Origin: Paguma larvata
Taxonomy: Eukaryota; Chordata; Mammalia; Carnivora; Viverridae
Direction of reading: 5' to 3'
Length of the DNA stretch: 64,000 nt
Assembly: GCA_030068075.1 (NCBI GenBank)
Contig: CM057835.1
Location: 43,940,215-44,004,214 of the forward strand
A program made the translations under genes and the position numbers. Shown here piece after piece: positions 47,096 to 58,419 of the stretch (position 1 is the first letter of the stretch; every line of letters starts with the position of its first letter). The notes beneath the pieces were generated by a model that was given only the letters and a program-made list of their open reading frames with translations, was not told where the DNA came from and ran no database searches.

Positions 47096-48414
47096 TAGGA
47101 GGGGCGGGGAATAAGGTTTACTGGCCAATGGGGAGTGGAGAAGGCTTCAGAGAGAGAGATAGGGCAGGCTGAAGTTAGGGAACTGAGTTTAAGGATAAAA
47201 GAATTGTATTAAAAGCACAGAGAAGCACATTTCAAGACACAAGAAACTGCCCTCCCTCAGGCAGAGACCCGAGGTCCCAAAAGCAGACAGCCAGCCCTCA
47301 GCCAACTGCACCAGCCAAACAGGCCCATCATGTCAATCAGCAGAAGTATCCGCGATGGGACTGACTTACATACACCCCTGAAAAGAAATGCAACAAACCC
47401 CAACATGTGCTACAAGGAGAATTTCCACAACAGAGTTAGGATTGAGTTTTGGTGAGTGGAAACGGGATGTTTTTAAACACATTCTAACCAACAGGGTGGG
47501 TGGTCACAAAACAGTCACCTGCACCACTGCACAGGCAGTTGTCCTGGGCAGTGACCCGCTGGCTGTATTAAGCAGTAGCTTCTAAAGCCAAGAGGCACGC
47601 ACCCTCACTGACGCAGGCTGCAGCTCTGCTGGTGATGGATAACAAAACAAAGGCAGCACTAATGAAAAATTAATGAAAATGGTTACTTCCGTAAGAAAAA
47701 TGATCTGTTCTCTCCCACCTTTGTATTGATTTTTGACCAGCCCTGTAATTGGAAATGTATAATTTTATCCTGAGGCCAAGGCAGGGGAAGAGGCAGAGTG
47801 TGGGATCCAGTCAGACGTGGGCAGGCTTCCAGCCACACAGCCAAGCTGCACCCTGGGCGGGGGTGTAGCCCCGACCCCACTCACTTCTCTCCACACCTGA
47901 CGCCTGTTCCTCCCAAGCTCCCAAGCCTGAGTCACGTGCGGGTTACTGATAATGAGGACACCCCAATGTTCTCATGCCCACCAGCCTTTTGGGATGACTC
48001 TTACAATATTCAATTAAAATAAATACGGCTTCAACGTACATGATGCAGGAAGTCCCAACTGTCCTCCAATATGTTAGGAATTCTGCGGGAAGATATTTTC
48101 CCTTTTATCCAGTAGTCACCTGTCACACTTCACTCAATGCCAGCCTCACCTCCCCCATCCCTTCTCATCTCACCTGCCCTGTATTCCGCGCTTGGCTGCC
48201 AGCCTGGATATAGCCCATCTTCTCGGCTCTCCACAGATGCTAACCTAGAGCAGGGCTAGGTTAGGTTAGTGAAGTTAATTACAGCAGATTTTATTGGAGG
48301 TTGTAGGGCGGGAATTTCATTTGCTTTGCTCACCTCTGAATCTCATGTGCCAAACCCTGAGTCATCCTAGGAGCTTAAAAATAATTATTGACTTGGAGAA
48401 GTCAAATTTATAAA

Positions 48415-48650
48415 GGCAAAACATAAGGTGGTGATTACCAGGGCCTGGGGAATGGGGAGCTATTGTCTAATGGAGGCAGAGTTTCAGTTTGGGGAGATGG
48501 AAAATGTTCTAGAGATGGATGGCAGTGATGGTTGTCTAACAAAGGGATTGTGCTTAATACCACTGAACTGTACAATGAAAGAAGGCTACGATGATAAATT
48601 TTATGTATGTGTATTTCACCACAATAAGAAATTGAATGAAGTAATGATAT
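48415..48650 (+). mobile_element. L1 3'-end fragment
   Basis: GTGGTGATTACCAGGGCCTG, GGGGAGCTATTGTCTAATGG, AGTTTCAGTTTGGGGAGATG, ACCACTGAACTGTACAATGA and TGTATTTCACCACAATAAGA match the L1MA/L1MB 3' UTR order. Confidence 0.85.
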
Positions 48651-49434
48651 TATGGTGGTGGGGAGGGAGTAGGGGGCGCTTAGAATAAAAAATCACCAAA
48701 AGCTGAACATCTGACCTCAGGTTCCTGAATTCCTCAGCTCATGGGGAGGCTGGCCCCGAGTTCTCCAAAGTTAGTGGTTCAAGTTTATCCTTAACACAAC
48801 CCAACTGGGGAGAGGAAAAAAATATTAGAATTTCTAGATGTGTATTTTATTTCATTAATTTTTTTTAAATTTGGGGGTAGATTTAAATACACATAATATA
48901 GAACAGTATATAACTTAGGAATAAATAGACTTATACCGAAGGGACATTATTGAAAGCTTTGTACTCCTAGGTTGCATGGTCAGCACTGGCACGTGCCTGT
49001 CTCCTCCTCCTCTGTTGTCACTCCACCCTTCAGTTTTGTCATCTGTGAAGTAAGGACTTTAGATCAGATGCTCCCAAAGAGCTTAGCCTTCTCAACTGCT
49101 AAGCTCCCTGCCCAAGGGTCAACTTCCAGGTGGAAGTCACCCTCAGTGACAATGCAGCTATGTGTCAGGGATGGAGTCACGTCATCCCTGCTGCTTCAGC
49201 TTCAGGGAGGCTTTGGGGATGTGGCCTGACTTACTTCTCAGTCACACACAAACTGCCAGCCCCTCCTTTAGGACACCAAAAGCCACAGTCCAGTCAGGGC
49301 TCCTCCACCTTCAAAGTAGGCATCATGAAAGGTGCCCTTTGAGGGATAGAAAAACAAATCTACATCAAGTTTCCATCAGGGTCTCGTTCCTACAGAGTAT
49401 GGGTCTAGTGGGAAATGTGTGTTTTTGAAGACTT

Positions 49435-49660
49435 AGCCCAGTGCTGGCTTTGCAGCCAGACAGTCCTGGACATTAGTCCCTTGTCCCTCCATGCATTTCT
49501 TAAGTGACTTCAGGCAAGTCACTTAATCATCCTGAGTCGCAAGTTCCTGTTCTGATATCAGATCCAAGAAAATAACACACACATCTTGTGGGGCTGTTGG
49601 GAGAATAAAAAGATGAGTGTAAAGTGAGACCGCAATAAAATATAACCATGGTCACTGCCA
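49435..49660 (+). repeat. MIR element
   Basis: It contains TGCAGCCAGACAGTCCTGGA, AAGTGACTTCAGGCAAGTCA, CTTAATCATCCTGAGTCGCA and TTGTGGGGCTGTTGGGAGAA in MIR order over more than 200 bases. Confidence 0.75.
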
Positions 49661-49871
49661 TTATGCCCTGTTTCCCCATACATGAGTAAGAGATTAAGGC
49701 AGAATTCTGGATTTTTTCATAGCTAGCTGCTAGGACTGTGGGCAAGGCAAGACTCGGTAGCTCATCCTCCAAGATGCCTCTTTTTTCTAACACTGCTTTT
49801 AAGTATTGTATTTCATTTGAAGAAATGATTGCTCAGATTTTAAAAAGTGCCTTAAAAGTACCGGGACTAGA

Positions 49872-50066
49872 GGGGCACCTGGGTGGCTTAGTCGGTTGAG
49901 CGTCTGACTTCAGCTCGGGTGATGATCTCACGGTTCATGAGTTTGAGCCCCGCATTGGGCTCACTGCTGTCAGCGCAGAACCCGCTTTGGATCCTGTGTC
50001 TCCCTCTCTCTTTGTCCCTCCCCCACTCATGCTCCTTCTCTCAAAAATAAATAAACATTTAAAAAA
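49872..50066 (+). mobile_element. Can-SINE
   Basis: It starts GGGGCACCTGGGTGGCTTAG and ends AAAAATAAATAAACATTTAA. Target duplication: TACCGGGACTAGA / TACTGGGACTAAA. Confidence 0.96.
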
Positions 50067-50426
50067 ATACTGGGACTAAAGCATCAGATAATTTTTAATC
50101 TTATGACTCTAACTGAAATACAGTAAGACAACTGAACCCTAATCAATGGGGTGGGGTATCTTGCCTGACAGAGAAAGTGGGATGGCTTGGCCCAGAATTC
50201 CAGACCCCAAACTTCCCAAATTTCCTCCACCAGGCTGTGGAAGGACTAGTTCTCTGTTAGAGCAACCTCCAGGACAAGTTGCTCATCTCCTAGACAGGTG
50301 GTTAAACACCTCCTTCATGGAATATCTCACACTGCCATCTCTGCCTACGACTGCTCATTTCCTAACTTCTCACATTCAAGGAAGGGAGGCGGGGGGAGAG
50401 AGCTAGTTATTAAGAAATACTTCTGA

Positions 50427-50653
50427 GGGGCACCTGGGTGGCTCAGTTGGTTGGGCGGCCGACTTCGGCTCAGGTCATGATCTCACGGTCTGTGAGTTCG
50501 AGCCCCGCGTCGGGCTCTGTGCTGACGGCTCAGAGCCTGGAGCCTGCTTCAGATTCTGTATCTCCCTCTCTCTTTGCCCTTCCCTTGCTCATGCTCTATC
50601 TCTATGTCTCTCAAAAATAAAATAAAAACGCTAAAAAAGTTAAAAAAAAAAAA
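50427..50653 (+). mobile_element. Can-SINE, young-looking
   Basis: It starts GGGGCACCTGGGTGGCTCAG. It has a near-consensus body and an A tail. Target duplication AAGAAATACTTCTGA (50412-50426) / AAGAAATTCTTCTGA (about 50655-50669), one mismatch in 15. The low divergence suggests a recent insertion. Confidence 0.97.
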
Positions 50654-50869
50654 AAGAAATTCTTCTGAGTAGACTTAGGACTGCCATCTCTCACACCTTT
50701 TTAATCCCATTTCGGCCTTGGGCATAGGTTTAAAGCAAAGCTGTACTGGAGGTGGTCTTCAAAAGCAACTGATGATGATTAATGCTCATATGGTTCTTGG
50801 AGGCCGTGGGAGACCTTTGCCCTGTCCTCCACGAGCAGTCTGCTAGTCTCGGCTCAGAACCTGGTGGAA

Positions 50870-51040
50870 ATAGCCTGGTCTGGAGGTGTAGAACAGACCT
50901 GGGTCTTCTTCACTTGTTGGCTTAAAAACCTTGGGCAAACAGCTTGCATTCTTAAGCCTTGGTTTCCACATCTGAAAAATGAAGGTAACTAATGCTTTCC
51001 TTGACTACCTCATAGGACCTTTGTAAAGATCTCATGAAAG
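50870..51040 (+). repeat. MIR element
   Basis: GAACAGACCTGGGTCTTCTT, AAACCTTGGGCAAACAGCTT, CCTTGGTTTCCACATCTGAA and CTACCTCATAGGACCTTTGT follow MIR order. Confidence 0.7.
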
Positions 51041-51054
51041 AATGGAGGCAAGAA

Positions 51055-51221
51055 GGGGTGCCTGGGTGGCTCAGTCATCTGAGAGATCGACTTCGGCTCA
51101 GGTCATGATCTCACAGTTCATGAGTTCGAGCCCTGCGTCAGGCTCTGTGCTGTCAGAGAGACTCACACTCTGTCTCTGTGTCTCTCTCTCAAAGATAAAT
51201 AAATGTAAAAAAAATTTAAAC
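51055..51221 (+). mobile_element. Can-SINE, shortened middle
   Basis: It starts GGGGTGCCTGGGTGGCTCAG and lacks about 45 bases of the CT block. Target duplication AATGGAGGCAAGAA (51041-51054) / AATAGAGGCAAGAA (51222-51235). Confidence 0.95.
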
Positions 51222-51256
51222 AATAGAGGCAAGAACTATGTAGAACCAGACAGATA

Positions 51257-51479
51257 TGGGGCACATGTCGGCTCAGTCGGTTTAAGCATCTGACTTTTGA
51301 CATTAGCTCAGGTCATGATCTCATGGTTTGTGAGATCGAGTCCCATGTCAGGCTCTGCATTGACACCATGGAGCCCACTTGGGATTCTCTCTCTCCTTTT
51401 CTCTCTCTCTGCCCCTCTCCTACTTGTGTGCATGCTCTCCAAACAAACAAACATTAAAAAAAATAAAAGGAAAAGAACA
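51257..51479 (+). mobile_element. Can-SINE
   Basis: It starts TGGGGCACATGTCGGCTCAG and ends with AAACATTAAAAAAAATAAAA. Target duplication GAACCAGACAGA (51243-51254) / GAACCAGACAGA (51480-51491). It begins only about 20 bases after the preceding SINE's duplication. Confidence 0.94.
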
Positions 51480-52084
51480 GAACCAGACAGAAGAGAGGCT
51501 CCAAGGTACCAGAGGTCATCTAAGCCTAGCCCCCGCTGAAACGGCCCAGCTTGGCCAGGAGGGGCCACATTTGATGCACTTGTGAATTTCTAGGCATGAG
51601 GTCATCTGGAGAAAGCAAGGTCATGGGGGCCGTAGGTTGCTATGTGACCCGTCCTCATATCTGACAGCAGTTGGGTTTCACAGCTTGCCCAATGCTGCGC
51701 AGGTTATGATGAAGATGTCTTGGCTGTGATTCCATCCAGATACCACTGGTTCTTCCACAATTGAACAGATAATGGATCTTCCTCCCACGGCCTCCTGAAG
51801 TCAGAGCTGGCCTTTGGTTCAGTGGGGATCCAGACAAGAACGGGTGGAGGCCCTCCTCCTCCTGCCACTCCCACTCAGCCTGTCCAGAAAACCCGATGAG
51901 GTATCCAGAGATTCAGCCTCTTGTTTTGGAAACATCCAGGACGTGGAAAGTCAAAGAAAGCCAAGAGGAGAGGGCTAATGACACGGACCAGGGGACGTGT
52001 GTGGCTAAAACAACTTGGACAGCAAATGATTTAGGAAGTGAAACAAGGTAAATGCAAGCTCAGTGCAGAGTACATTTGGGGGCT

Positions 52085-52265
52085 GAGCCTGTTGTCCTGA
52101 TCGGGGACACAGGAAATCTGCGTCTGTCGGTTACTCTGGGCAGCCTTGGGCAAGTCACCTCACTTCTTGGGTTTCCAGAAGTCTGTATATTGATGGGGCT
52201 GGAATACAGTCTCCATTCTCAAATGGGTACATTTAACCCCTGCTTGCTCAGTGGTGAGAAGCTAC
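52085..52265 (+). repeat. MIR element, diverged
   Basis: AGCCTTGGGCAAGTCACCTC followed by ACTTCTTGGGTTTCCAG is the MIR core. The flanks are poorly preserved. Confidence 0.55.
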
Positions 52266-52320
52266 AAGTCACTCATCTTCCCAGAATGCCAGTTTTACTT
52301 GAAGATTGGGAGGGACAGCC

Positions 52321-52620
52321 TTTTTTTTTTTTTTTTTACAGCTTCATGAGATAAAATTCACATCCCATACAATCCACCCATTCAGAGCATACAGTTCAAT
52401 GACTTTTAATATATTCACAGATTGTACAACAATCACACAATTAATTTGAGACCTTTCCATCACTCCCCAAACAAACTCCGTACCCCTTAGCCAACACTGT
52501 CATGGTCCCCAGCCCCCACAGCCCTGGGCAACAGCTAATCTACTGTCTGTCTCTATGGATTTGCTGGTTCTGGGCATTTCATATAAATGGAATCATCCAC
52601 TTTGCGATCTTGGGAGGATA
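52321..52620 (-). mobile_element. L1 3'-end fragment, antisense
   Basis: A T run is followed by ACAGCTTCATGAGATAAAAT, TCACATCCCATACAATCCAC, ATATTCACAGATTGTACAAC, CAGCTAATCTACTGTCTGTC and TTCATATAAATGGAATCATC. This is the classic reversed L1M end with its poly(A) at the left. Confidence 0.85.
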
Positions 52621-53039
52621 ATTTTTATATTAAAACAAACAGCTATGTTATGAAAAGCATGCAAAAAACACATTAATTTTTAAATCACAAAAGGTATTTC
52701 AAAGAAATGTCCCATGAGCCTGGCGGCTTCATGCTAAAGAGTCCAGGCCTTTTTCGGGGACCGTGATCCATGCTGCTCTGCCCCAAGGCCACTTTGTGAA
52801 AATTCTGGGGAGCACTCCGCTGAATGTCTCTTCTCCCCATGGCATCCCCAAGGCTTTCCAGGAGAAACTGTTAGTGACCTTCTGTTATCATTTTTCTCCT
52901 TCATCGCTACCACAGGTTTACATTCAGAACAACTGAAAAAATAATAAGATGACACCAATATTGCAGCTTTCCACATAGAAGTATCATAGGTTGAGATGTC
53001 TATCCTACCCACTTCTACCATTCCCCTAGCTTTGGAGAG

Positions 53040-53125
53040 AAGTATTTTGATCTGTTTTATTTACTGAAGCCTCTTCAGAGCCTAGCGGGAGCAACATGGA
53101 ATATCATAGGGGCTCAATAAATACT
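53040..53125 (+). repeat. L2 3'-end fragment
   Basis: TCTTCAGAGCCTAGCGGGAG and CATAGGGGCTCAATAAATAC, then TCGCTGGAAGAAAGAAATG, follow the end of L2. A GAAA/GGGA-rich simple stretch follows (53125-53225). Confidence 0.55.
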
Positions 53126-53919
53126 CGCTGGAAGAAAGAAATGAAAGAAAGGATGAAGGAAGAAGAGAAGGGATGGGAGGAGAGAAGAGAGAAAGGAGGG
53201 AGGGAGGGAGGTAAGGAGAGAGGCAAGGTGGGCCTTGGTTAGTAGAATCGCACGTGGAGGTTAGGTTGTAAGAAGCGCTCACTATTAGCATGAGGAAGGT
53301 TGGTTTGTCTTCCAGATTTTACGCTGTTGAAGAAAGTGACTCTGCCCTTTCAGTTTCATCAAACAGGAAAGAAAAAAAGTAATCATGGGTAAAGAAAAGA
53401 AATAGGAAGATGAGGCTGAAGAGAGTCAGGGGTGTCCCACAGAGAAGGACTCTAATGGGTGACTGGGGGCGGGGGGAAGGTAGACAAGCAGAAGCATCTT
53501 CTGCACCCAATTCAGGATTGTATAATAGGAAGTATTTCTTTCCAATATAAAGTCCTCACCCAACGTGAGTGACAAATATCCCCAGGATTCTACCTTACAA
53601 ATGTGGGTAGAAAAGCGCCTCAGGGCCATTTCAACACAAAGAACCAACCACTTGCCAGAAACAGTGATAAAGTAACATTCAAGCATAGGACCCAACACCA
53701 AGTCCAGAGGCAAAGGGGCAGCAAACTTGTTCTGTGGATTTGGTCCGTCCCAGTTGCCTAAGCCCCTGACTGCCTAGACTCAATGGCTCTGAAGACATGA
53801 AATGAATAAAATAGTTTTTTAAGCCACATGAACTGTATTAATTTAGATGCAAGGATTACCATTCTTATCTCCAAACTGATGCAAACAAGGGAACAGAAAC
53901 ATAAGACCCACTTCTTTCG

Positions 53920-54240
53920 TCTTGTATCGCTCAGCTTTTGATAAGTTAGGCTGCATAACAAATATCCCCCAAATCTAAGTCTTACAACCACAACAGTAAA
54001 AGGTTTAGTTCTTGCTCACGTTTCACATCTTCTATGGGTTAAATATAGCTTTTCTTTTATTCCAGAACCAAGGACAAAGCGTAACCCATCTCTGAGTCAA
54101 GCTGGTCTCGTAGCAGAGAAGAAAAAGCAAGAGAACCGGTGGAGATGTGCTCAGGCTCAGAAGTGGTGTATGCCACTTTGACTTGCATTCGTTGGCCAGT
54201 GTAAGTCATATTCCGAAGCCAATGTCAGTAGGGTAGAGAA
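53920..54240 (-). repeat. Possible MaLR-like LTR fragment, antisense
   Basis: CTCAGCTTTTGATAAGTTAG, GCTGCATAACAAATATCCCC and TTCTTGCTCACGTTTCACAT resemble the reversed MaLR pattern (GCTGTGTAACAAA, then CCCCAAA, then TTATTTCTTGCTCACG). The remainder is unclear. Confidence 0.4.
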
Positions 54241-54724
54241 AAACAACTCTAAGAAAAAGCAGCAAATAATTACAAAGTATGGTCTACCACACTTTTCGAA
54301 ACATTGCCAGAAAGACTAGGCTGTGCTTCTTGCAGGCAAAAACTGAGACTTTTTTCCTGCACCTCCATTGCCCAGCACAGAGTGTGGTGACCGTGGAGTA
54401 CTTACTAATGAAAGGATGGTGCCCACATGTTCAGGTGCAAAACAAGGACAATGACATTATCAAGACTAGAAGTCAGATATCCTGATTAGAAGCCTGCTAT
54501 CTTCCTATCACTACACCAAACTGAAATGGAGTCACCTAAAGGGCTTTGACCTTTTCAGAAATCATTACAGCCCCAAATCAAGAACAAAACCAACTGTTGA
54601 CTAAGCAATTTGAAGATGAAGAGGGGTGAGTATTAAACTAGGAAGCACAGAACTTTTACGTACATGGTCTCATTTGGCCTTCCCAGAAACCCTGTGAGAA
54701 AGCCAGGGCAGGAACTATCTAGGC

Positions 54725-54752
54725 TGTTTGTTTGTTTGTTTGTTTGTTTGTT
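54725..54752. repeat. (TTTG)n microsatellite
   Basis: Seven TTTG units. Confidence 0.95.
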
Positions 54753-54789
54753 TTTGTTTTTAAGGTTTTGTTTTTGGATGAAAAAACAG

Positions 54790-54930
54790 CACTTAGGTAG
54801 AATGCAGGGGTTTAGAACACAGCCTCCACAACTATGCAGCCCGGGTTGAATCCTGGCTCTGCCCCTTGCCTTGCTAGCTATGTGACCTTGGGAACATCGC
54901 TTGACCTTGGTTATGCTCATGAACACAGGC
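54790..54930 (+). repeat. MIR element
   Basis: GCAGCCCGGGTTGAATCCTG, GCTCTGCCCCTTGCCTTGCT and AGCTATGTGACCTTGGGAAC give a well-preserved MIR left half. Confidence 0.75.
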
Positions 54931-55294
54931 AACTGCGTGGTGCTGCTGGGACAGGATGGGTCTCACAGGGAGGAGGGTCCGCTGGTGCCTCCAGGTGCTG
55001 CATCCCGTCAGCACGGTGGGCCATGCCTGTGCTCCAAGTGGAGGAAAGCTCTCCCTTTCCACTGGGCATGAAAGTAGTTTTGGAGGGTGAGGGACAAATC
55101 ATGCTGGGGTACTAGGAAGTCTTAGTGTAAACACAGCTGTTCAAAGAGGTGCTGGGAATGCCAGTGCCCAGGATTCAGGGACAGTGAGCAAGGAAAGATC
55201 ATGCACAGCCCCGCCCACCTCAGTCCCAGAGACCCTGTTGCCAGGCACCCTGAGGGGTATCCATTGCACAGTCCATCTTGTCTCTCTACATCCT

Positions 55295-55435
55295 CTCCAC
55301 CCTTCAGCTTCCTCATCTGTAAAATGGGTGCAATAGGATCTCCCTGCGAGGACTGTGGTGAGGGTAAAAGGGGAAGTGCCTGTAGTCTTTTGCCCAGAGC
55401 CTGGCATGCCGTCAGCTAGGAGCACGGGAGCTGGC
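55295..55435 (+). repeat. MIR element
   Basis: TCAGCTTCCTCATCTGTAAA, ATGGGTGCAATAGGATCTCC and CAGAGCCTGGCATGCCGTCA form a MIR right half. Confidence 0.7.
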
Positions 55436-56155
55436 ACCTGGATCTAGGTTGCCTACGTGCTCATCCAGACCCTTGAAACCACACCAAGCTGCCCCTCTAA
55501 GCCCACTGTACTGTCAGCTCCGTGCAGCTGACCTCATGGGAGCCTGTGACTCACCTATGAGTGTGTGCCCCAAGGCCCCTGCTGGCCTAGGACAGCAGGG
55601 GCAACGAATTGACCAGAGAGGCACGGAAAACCTTTACTGTTTCCTCATGTTTCTCGCTCCTTCCCAGATCCAGGAAAGAAAAGAAATCTTCCTTTAAAAA
55701 TAAATGTGCAAATTAGGCTTTCATGATAGGCATCTGCTCCTGGGTACAAAGATTCCTGGGTGCTGCCTTGGTCCCCAGGATACCAGGGGGCATTCGTCCA
55801 TGGGAAAAGAGCTGGCAGGGTGTGCTCACCAGGAGGGTGTCTACCAGAGCAAGTGGTGCCCAGCCATGGCCTCGGCGCCGAGTCAGCTCGGTGCCCTTGA
55901 CGGGAAAGGCAGTCACAGCAGCCCTCCCTCCCTAAAGCCATGATCGCACGCTGTGTTCTCGTAGGGCCGCCCTGGGAAACACAGGACACTGACGCGCTTG
56001 TCTCACCCACTCTTACCAAACCTTCGAAGTGGCCTGGCTTACCTTCTTGCTGACAGTACAACCCAAGGGCGAGGGCGCAAGCTGTGAGGTGTCCAATGAC
56101 ACAGGTAATGCCGAACATGCAGGGCTGCACGGTGCCTTCTGGGGGCCCCTTCTTC

Positions 56156-56379
56156 ATAAAAAAATTTTTTTTAATGTTTATGTATTTTTGAGAGAGAGAG
56201 ACAGAGACAGAGCATGAGCGGGCGAGGGGCAGAGAGAGAGGGAAACAGAATCCAAAGCAGGCTCCAGGCACTGAGCTGTCAGCACAGAGCCCAAGGTGGG
56301 GCTAGAACTCATGAACTGCGAGATCATTACCAGAGCTGAAGTCGGATGCTTAACTGATTAAGCCACCTACACGCCCCCC
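56156..56379 (-). mobile_element. Can-SINE, antisense
   Basis: It opens AAATTTTTTTTAATGTTTAT and closes AAGCCACCTACACGCCCCCC. Imperfect duplications of CATAAAAAAATT flank it. Confidence 0.92.
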
Positions 56380-56813
56380 ATAAAATTAAAAAAATTAAAT
56401 TTTATGACTGCATCGGCATGAAGACAAATATAAATTCAGACTGGATTTACAGGTTACACATTATTTATTATTGTTACTAATACTATCATTATTATTATTT
56501 CTTCTGGTTTTAAAAGAAATTAAGACATTGTTGTGGGCCCCAGGTTCTGTGTGTGTGTTACCTAGTGGAGAAGCTGGCCCTGAAAGCAGGACAGCCGAAG
56601 AGCCTGGCGATGCCCATGGCCCAGTGCCCCTCCTCCGTACACTGAGCCAATCACTTCTTGCCACTTCGGCTGTTAAGTGAGTCGAATGAAAGAACCCTAT
56701 GTGCTGAAATAAGAAACCAGAGACAGACTCCTTGTAACGAAAACAGAAACCACACTACATGAATAATACCAAAAGAAATGAAAGAAGAAAGTAGGTTTAA
56801 ACAAAGTGTTTTA

Positions 56814-57010
56814 GAGGCACCTGGGTGGCTCAGTCGGTTAAGTGTCCAACTCGGTTTTGGCTCAGGTCATGCATGATCTCACGGTGGGTGGGTTCAAGCA
56901 CTGCGTCAGGCTCTGTGCTGACAGCATGGAGCCTACTTGGGATTCTTTCTCCCTCTCTCTCTGCCCCTCTCCTTCTCGCTGCTCTCTCTCTCTCAAAAAT
57001 AAATAAACAT
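56814..57010 (+). mobile_element. Can-SINE
   Basis: It starts GAGGCACCTGGGTGGCTCAG and ends CAAAAATAAATAAACAT. It is flanked by TTAAACAAAGTGTTTTA (56797-56813) and TTAAACAAAGTGTTTTA (57010-57026), a perfect 17-base duplication. Confidence 0.96.
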
Positions 57011-57027
57011 TAAACAAAGTGTTTTAA

Positions 57028-57241
57028 TCTTTTTTTTTTTTAATGTTTATTTATTTTTGAGACATAGAGACAGAGCATGAGCAGGAGAAGGGCAGAGAGA
57101 GAGGGAGACACAGAATCCAAAGCAGGCTCCAGGCTCTGAGCTGTCAGCACAGGGCTGGACGCGGGGCCCGAACTCACAGACCGCAAGATCATGACCTGAG
57201 CCGAGTCCCCCGCTTAACCGACTGAGCCACCCAGGCGCCCC
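57028..57241 (-). mobile_element. Can-SINE, antisense, sharing the same target
   Basis: It opens with a T run and AATGTTTATTTATTTTTGAG and closes CTGAGCCACCCAGGCGCCCC. It sits between the second copy of TAAACAAAGTGTTTTA (57011-57026) and a third copy (57242-57257). Confidence 0.96.
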
Positions 57242-57280
57242 TAAACAAAGTGTTTTAAATCTATTGGTGCCTTATTACTT

Positions 57281-57337
57281 GCGTGCGCGGGCTCACGCGC
57301 ACACACACACACACACACACAGACACACACACACACC
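57281..57337. repeat. GCGTGCGCG / (CA)n alternating tract
   Basis: Alternating purine-pyrimidine GCGTGCGCG is followed by GCTCACGCGC and then about 37 bases of CA repeats with one AG interruption. Confidence 0.93.
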
Positions 57338-57904
57338 CCTAATTGGTGAGCCCCCGGTGTTTGACCTTTGTTTTCAGCTAGGAGATGAGTTGGTTTGAAA
57401 AAGGGATATTTGGGGAGGACAGAAAGAGGTTCCATCTGGTCTGGAGAACAAGTCCCTTTGTGGCGTCTCTTAAGAATCCTCCCCACAGACCCAAACTTTC
57501 TTAGTCATTTCAACGCTAGCTGACTCCCGCTGCCTGACACTGGGGTGGGAATGGCCTGCTGGCCATAGCACTTGCTTGGAAGAGTTTCCCGAGTGCTGGG
57601 GACAGACACGTAGTTAGAATATTGGTGCGGCAAGGCTCATGTGCTGTGAGGTTGCACCCGGACATAAGTGCTGAAGCCAGGCCATCGGTAGGGATGGGAG
57701 GCTCCAGGAGGGTGCAGGAGGGGGAGAGGCCCCCGGGCCGGGGCGGGGAGAGCGGGAGCAAAGCCAGAGGCTGGAACCTGCCTGGCGAGTGCTGAGGACC
57801 GTGCAGGGGAGGAGGCCCCCTGGGAGGCCTGGGAGACCAGTGAGGAGAGGCGGGAGGGGGTGCTGGGCCTTCATTCTGCCGGGATGGGGAACCCGTGAGG
57901 CAGG

Positions 57905-58085
57905 ACTGGCTGCATAGTTCACAGCGCCCAGTGCGAAATGAAAACTCGGGGCCCTCTGTTCAGAGAGGGTTCAGAATTTGAAGACTGTAGCAAGAGAGCA
58001 TTAAGCCAAGAGCAGGTCTTCAGCAGGGGCCCCGCGCAACCGGCCAGGCCACACGCCTGGGAACCAGGCCCTGGGTGTGGTTTGG
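57905..58085. repeat. Possible old interspersed repeat
   Basis: GCGCCCAGTGCGAAATGAAA, GGGCCCTCTGTTCAGAGAGG and GAGCATTAAGCCAAGAGCAG resemble a dispersed mammalian sequence with the phrase AGTGCAAAATGAAAATG...GGGCCCCTTGTTCAAA. I cannot name the family. Confidence 0.35.
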
Positions 58086-58208
58086 GGGAGGAATCCAGCC
58101 CCAAGAGATTTCCAGTCTCGGCCAGGAAAGGCTTTGTATTTGTACTGTCTGTGTATTATTGCTATGTCCCCTTTTCTTCAAATACAGGATTTTAAAATGT
58201 CTATTTTA

Positions 58209-58419
58209 GGGGCACCTGGGTGGCTCAGTCATTTAAGCATCCGACTTTGGCTCAGGTCAGGATCTCGCAGTTCATGAGTTCGAGCCGGACCACGGGCTCT
58301 GTGCTGACAGCTCGGAGTCTGGAGCCTGCTTCAGATTGTCTCCCTCTCTGTCTGCCCCTCCCCCGCTTGTGCTCTGTCTCTCTCTCAAAAATCAACATTA
58401 AAAAGGAAATAAATAAAAT
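58209..58419 (+). mobile_element. Can-SINE
   Basis: It starts GGGGCACCTGGGTGGCTCAG. Target duplication AAAATGTCTATTTTA (about 58194-58208) / AAAATGTATATTTTA (about 58421-58435), one mismatch. Confidence 0.96.
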
